DNA of 64,000 nt, taken from contig JAENZP010000007.1 in the NCBI GenBank assembly GCA_016841205.1, positions 1-64,000 of the forward strand, written 5' to 3'. How positions within the stretch are numbered: position 1 is the stretch's first letter; every line of letters starts with the position of its first letter. The translations under genes were made by a program, and so were the position numbers. The DNA comes from Desulfoscipio geothermicus. GTDB lineage: Bacteria > Bacillota > Desulfotomaculia > Desulfotomaculales > Desulfallaceae. The notes under the pieces were generated by a model that did no database searches, was not told the DNA's origin, and was given only the letters and a program-made list of their open reading frames with translations. Shown here one piece after another: positions 63,840 to 64,000 of this stretch.

Positions 63840-64000
63840 TGCACCCCCCCGGACCCGGCTCCGGTGGTCTTTATAAGCCCGTAAAGCAATCGCGCGGCCT
63901 CTTCTACGGTTAGCGGCATAGTAGGTAGTTTTATGCCCAATTCATTTAATCTCTGCGCTAGTTCCACAGCAAATGGTGCCTTTAGGCCGGCTTTATGCAA
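63836..64000 (-). CDS. ecfA2: Energy-coupling factor ATPase (EcfA2), C-terminal part
   Basis: The last 54 codons of a gene that runs off the right edge. The tail reads LKAPFAVELAQRLNELGIKL and ends at a TGA overlapping the ecfT start by 4 nt. This matches the C-terminal dimerization region of EcfA ATPases. The position before ecfT-truA identifies it as the second ATPase of the usual ecfA1-ecfA2-ecfT operon. Confidence 0.85.
   Translation of the reverse strand: MHKAGLKAPFAVELAQRLNELGIKLPTMPLTVEEAARLLYGLIKTTGAGSGGVQ

Overview
The window looks like chromosomal DNA of an anaerobic, spore-forming Firmicute of the Desulfotomaculum/Pelotomaculum (Peptococcaceae) type. This is inferred from the gene families, the spore-cortex/germination amidase CwlD, T-box leaders, a glmS ribozyme, strong Shine-Dalgarno sites, frequent TTG/GTG starts and moderate GC. 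No rRNA, tRNA, prophage, intact insertion sequence or CRISPR array was seen.

The two ends carry a conserved Firmicute backbone. On the right is ecfA2(partial)-ecfT-truA-rplM-rpsI-cwlD. On the left is cdaA-cdaR-glmM-glmS, which joins c-di-AMP synthesis to UDP-GlcNAc precursor supply, with a glmS ribozyme before glmS. Between them lie about 53 kb of metabolic and accessory modules.

From right to left: an AmmeMemoRadiSam pair (58 kb); a Ski2-like helicase split into two adjacent genes (52.8-56.7 kb) followed by a DUF441 membrane gene and a small gene broken by an amber codon; an inositol-monophosphatase-family gene behind a 12-codon leader; an arginine operon argC-J-B-D-F-G with an ArgR box over its promoter (42.3-49.4 kb); a MarR regulator, an MFP/ABC exporter and two near-identical membrane-anchored TRASH-type proteins (36.6-42.3 kb); moeA; a ubiX-lpdD-ubiD decarboxylase cassette; a DMT transporter; a T-box-controlled tyrS; a UvrD-like helicase; a nitroreductase; class II fructose bisphosphatase; argH and a DUF445 gene.

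The largest transcription unit starts at about 21.3 kb and runs leftwards: ilvE-ilvB-ilvN-ilvC-ilvB-leuA-leuC-leuD-leuB-cimA, probably continuing into larE and larC. Its leader holds an isoleucine-type T-box with terminator, directly followed by a ykkC-family aptamer with its own terminator. The ykkC aptamer is most likely the ppGpp-sensing subclass. The operon would therefore be read through only when two RNA switches agree. CimA gives a threonine-independent route to 2-oxobutyrate, so one LeuBCD set may serve both leucine and isoleucine synthesis. ilvD is not in the window.

Signs of rearrangement are a decayed rlmD 3' end, a duplicated segment (25.6 kb and 41.6 kb) holding argG and nitroreductase remnants, a ybjQ remnant upstream of tyrS, a 20-bp tandem repeat after glmS and an 87-bp inverted-repeat element between argD and argF.
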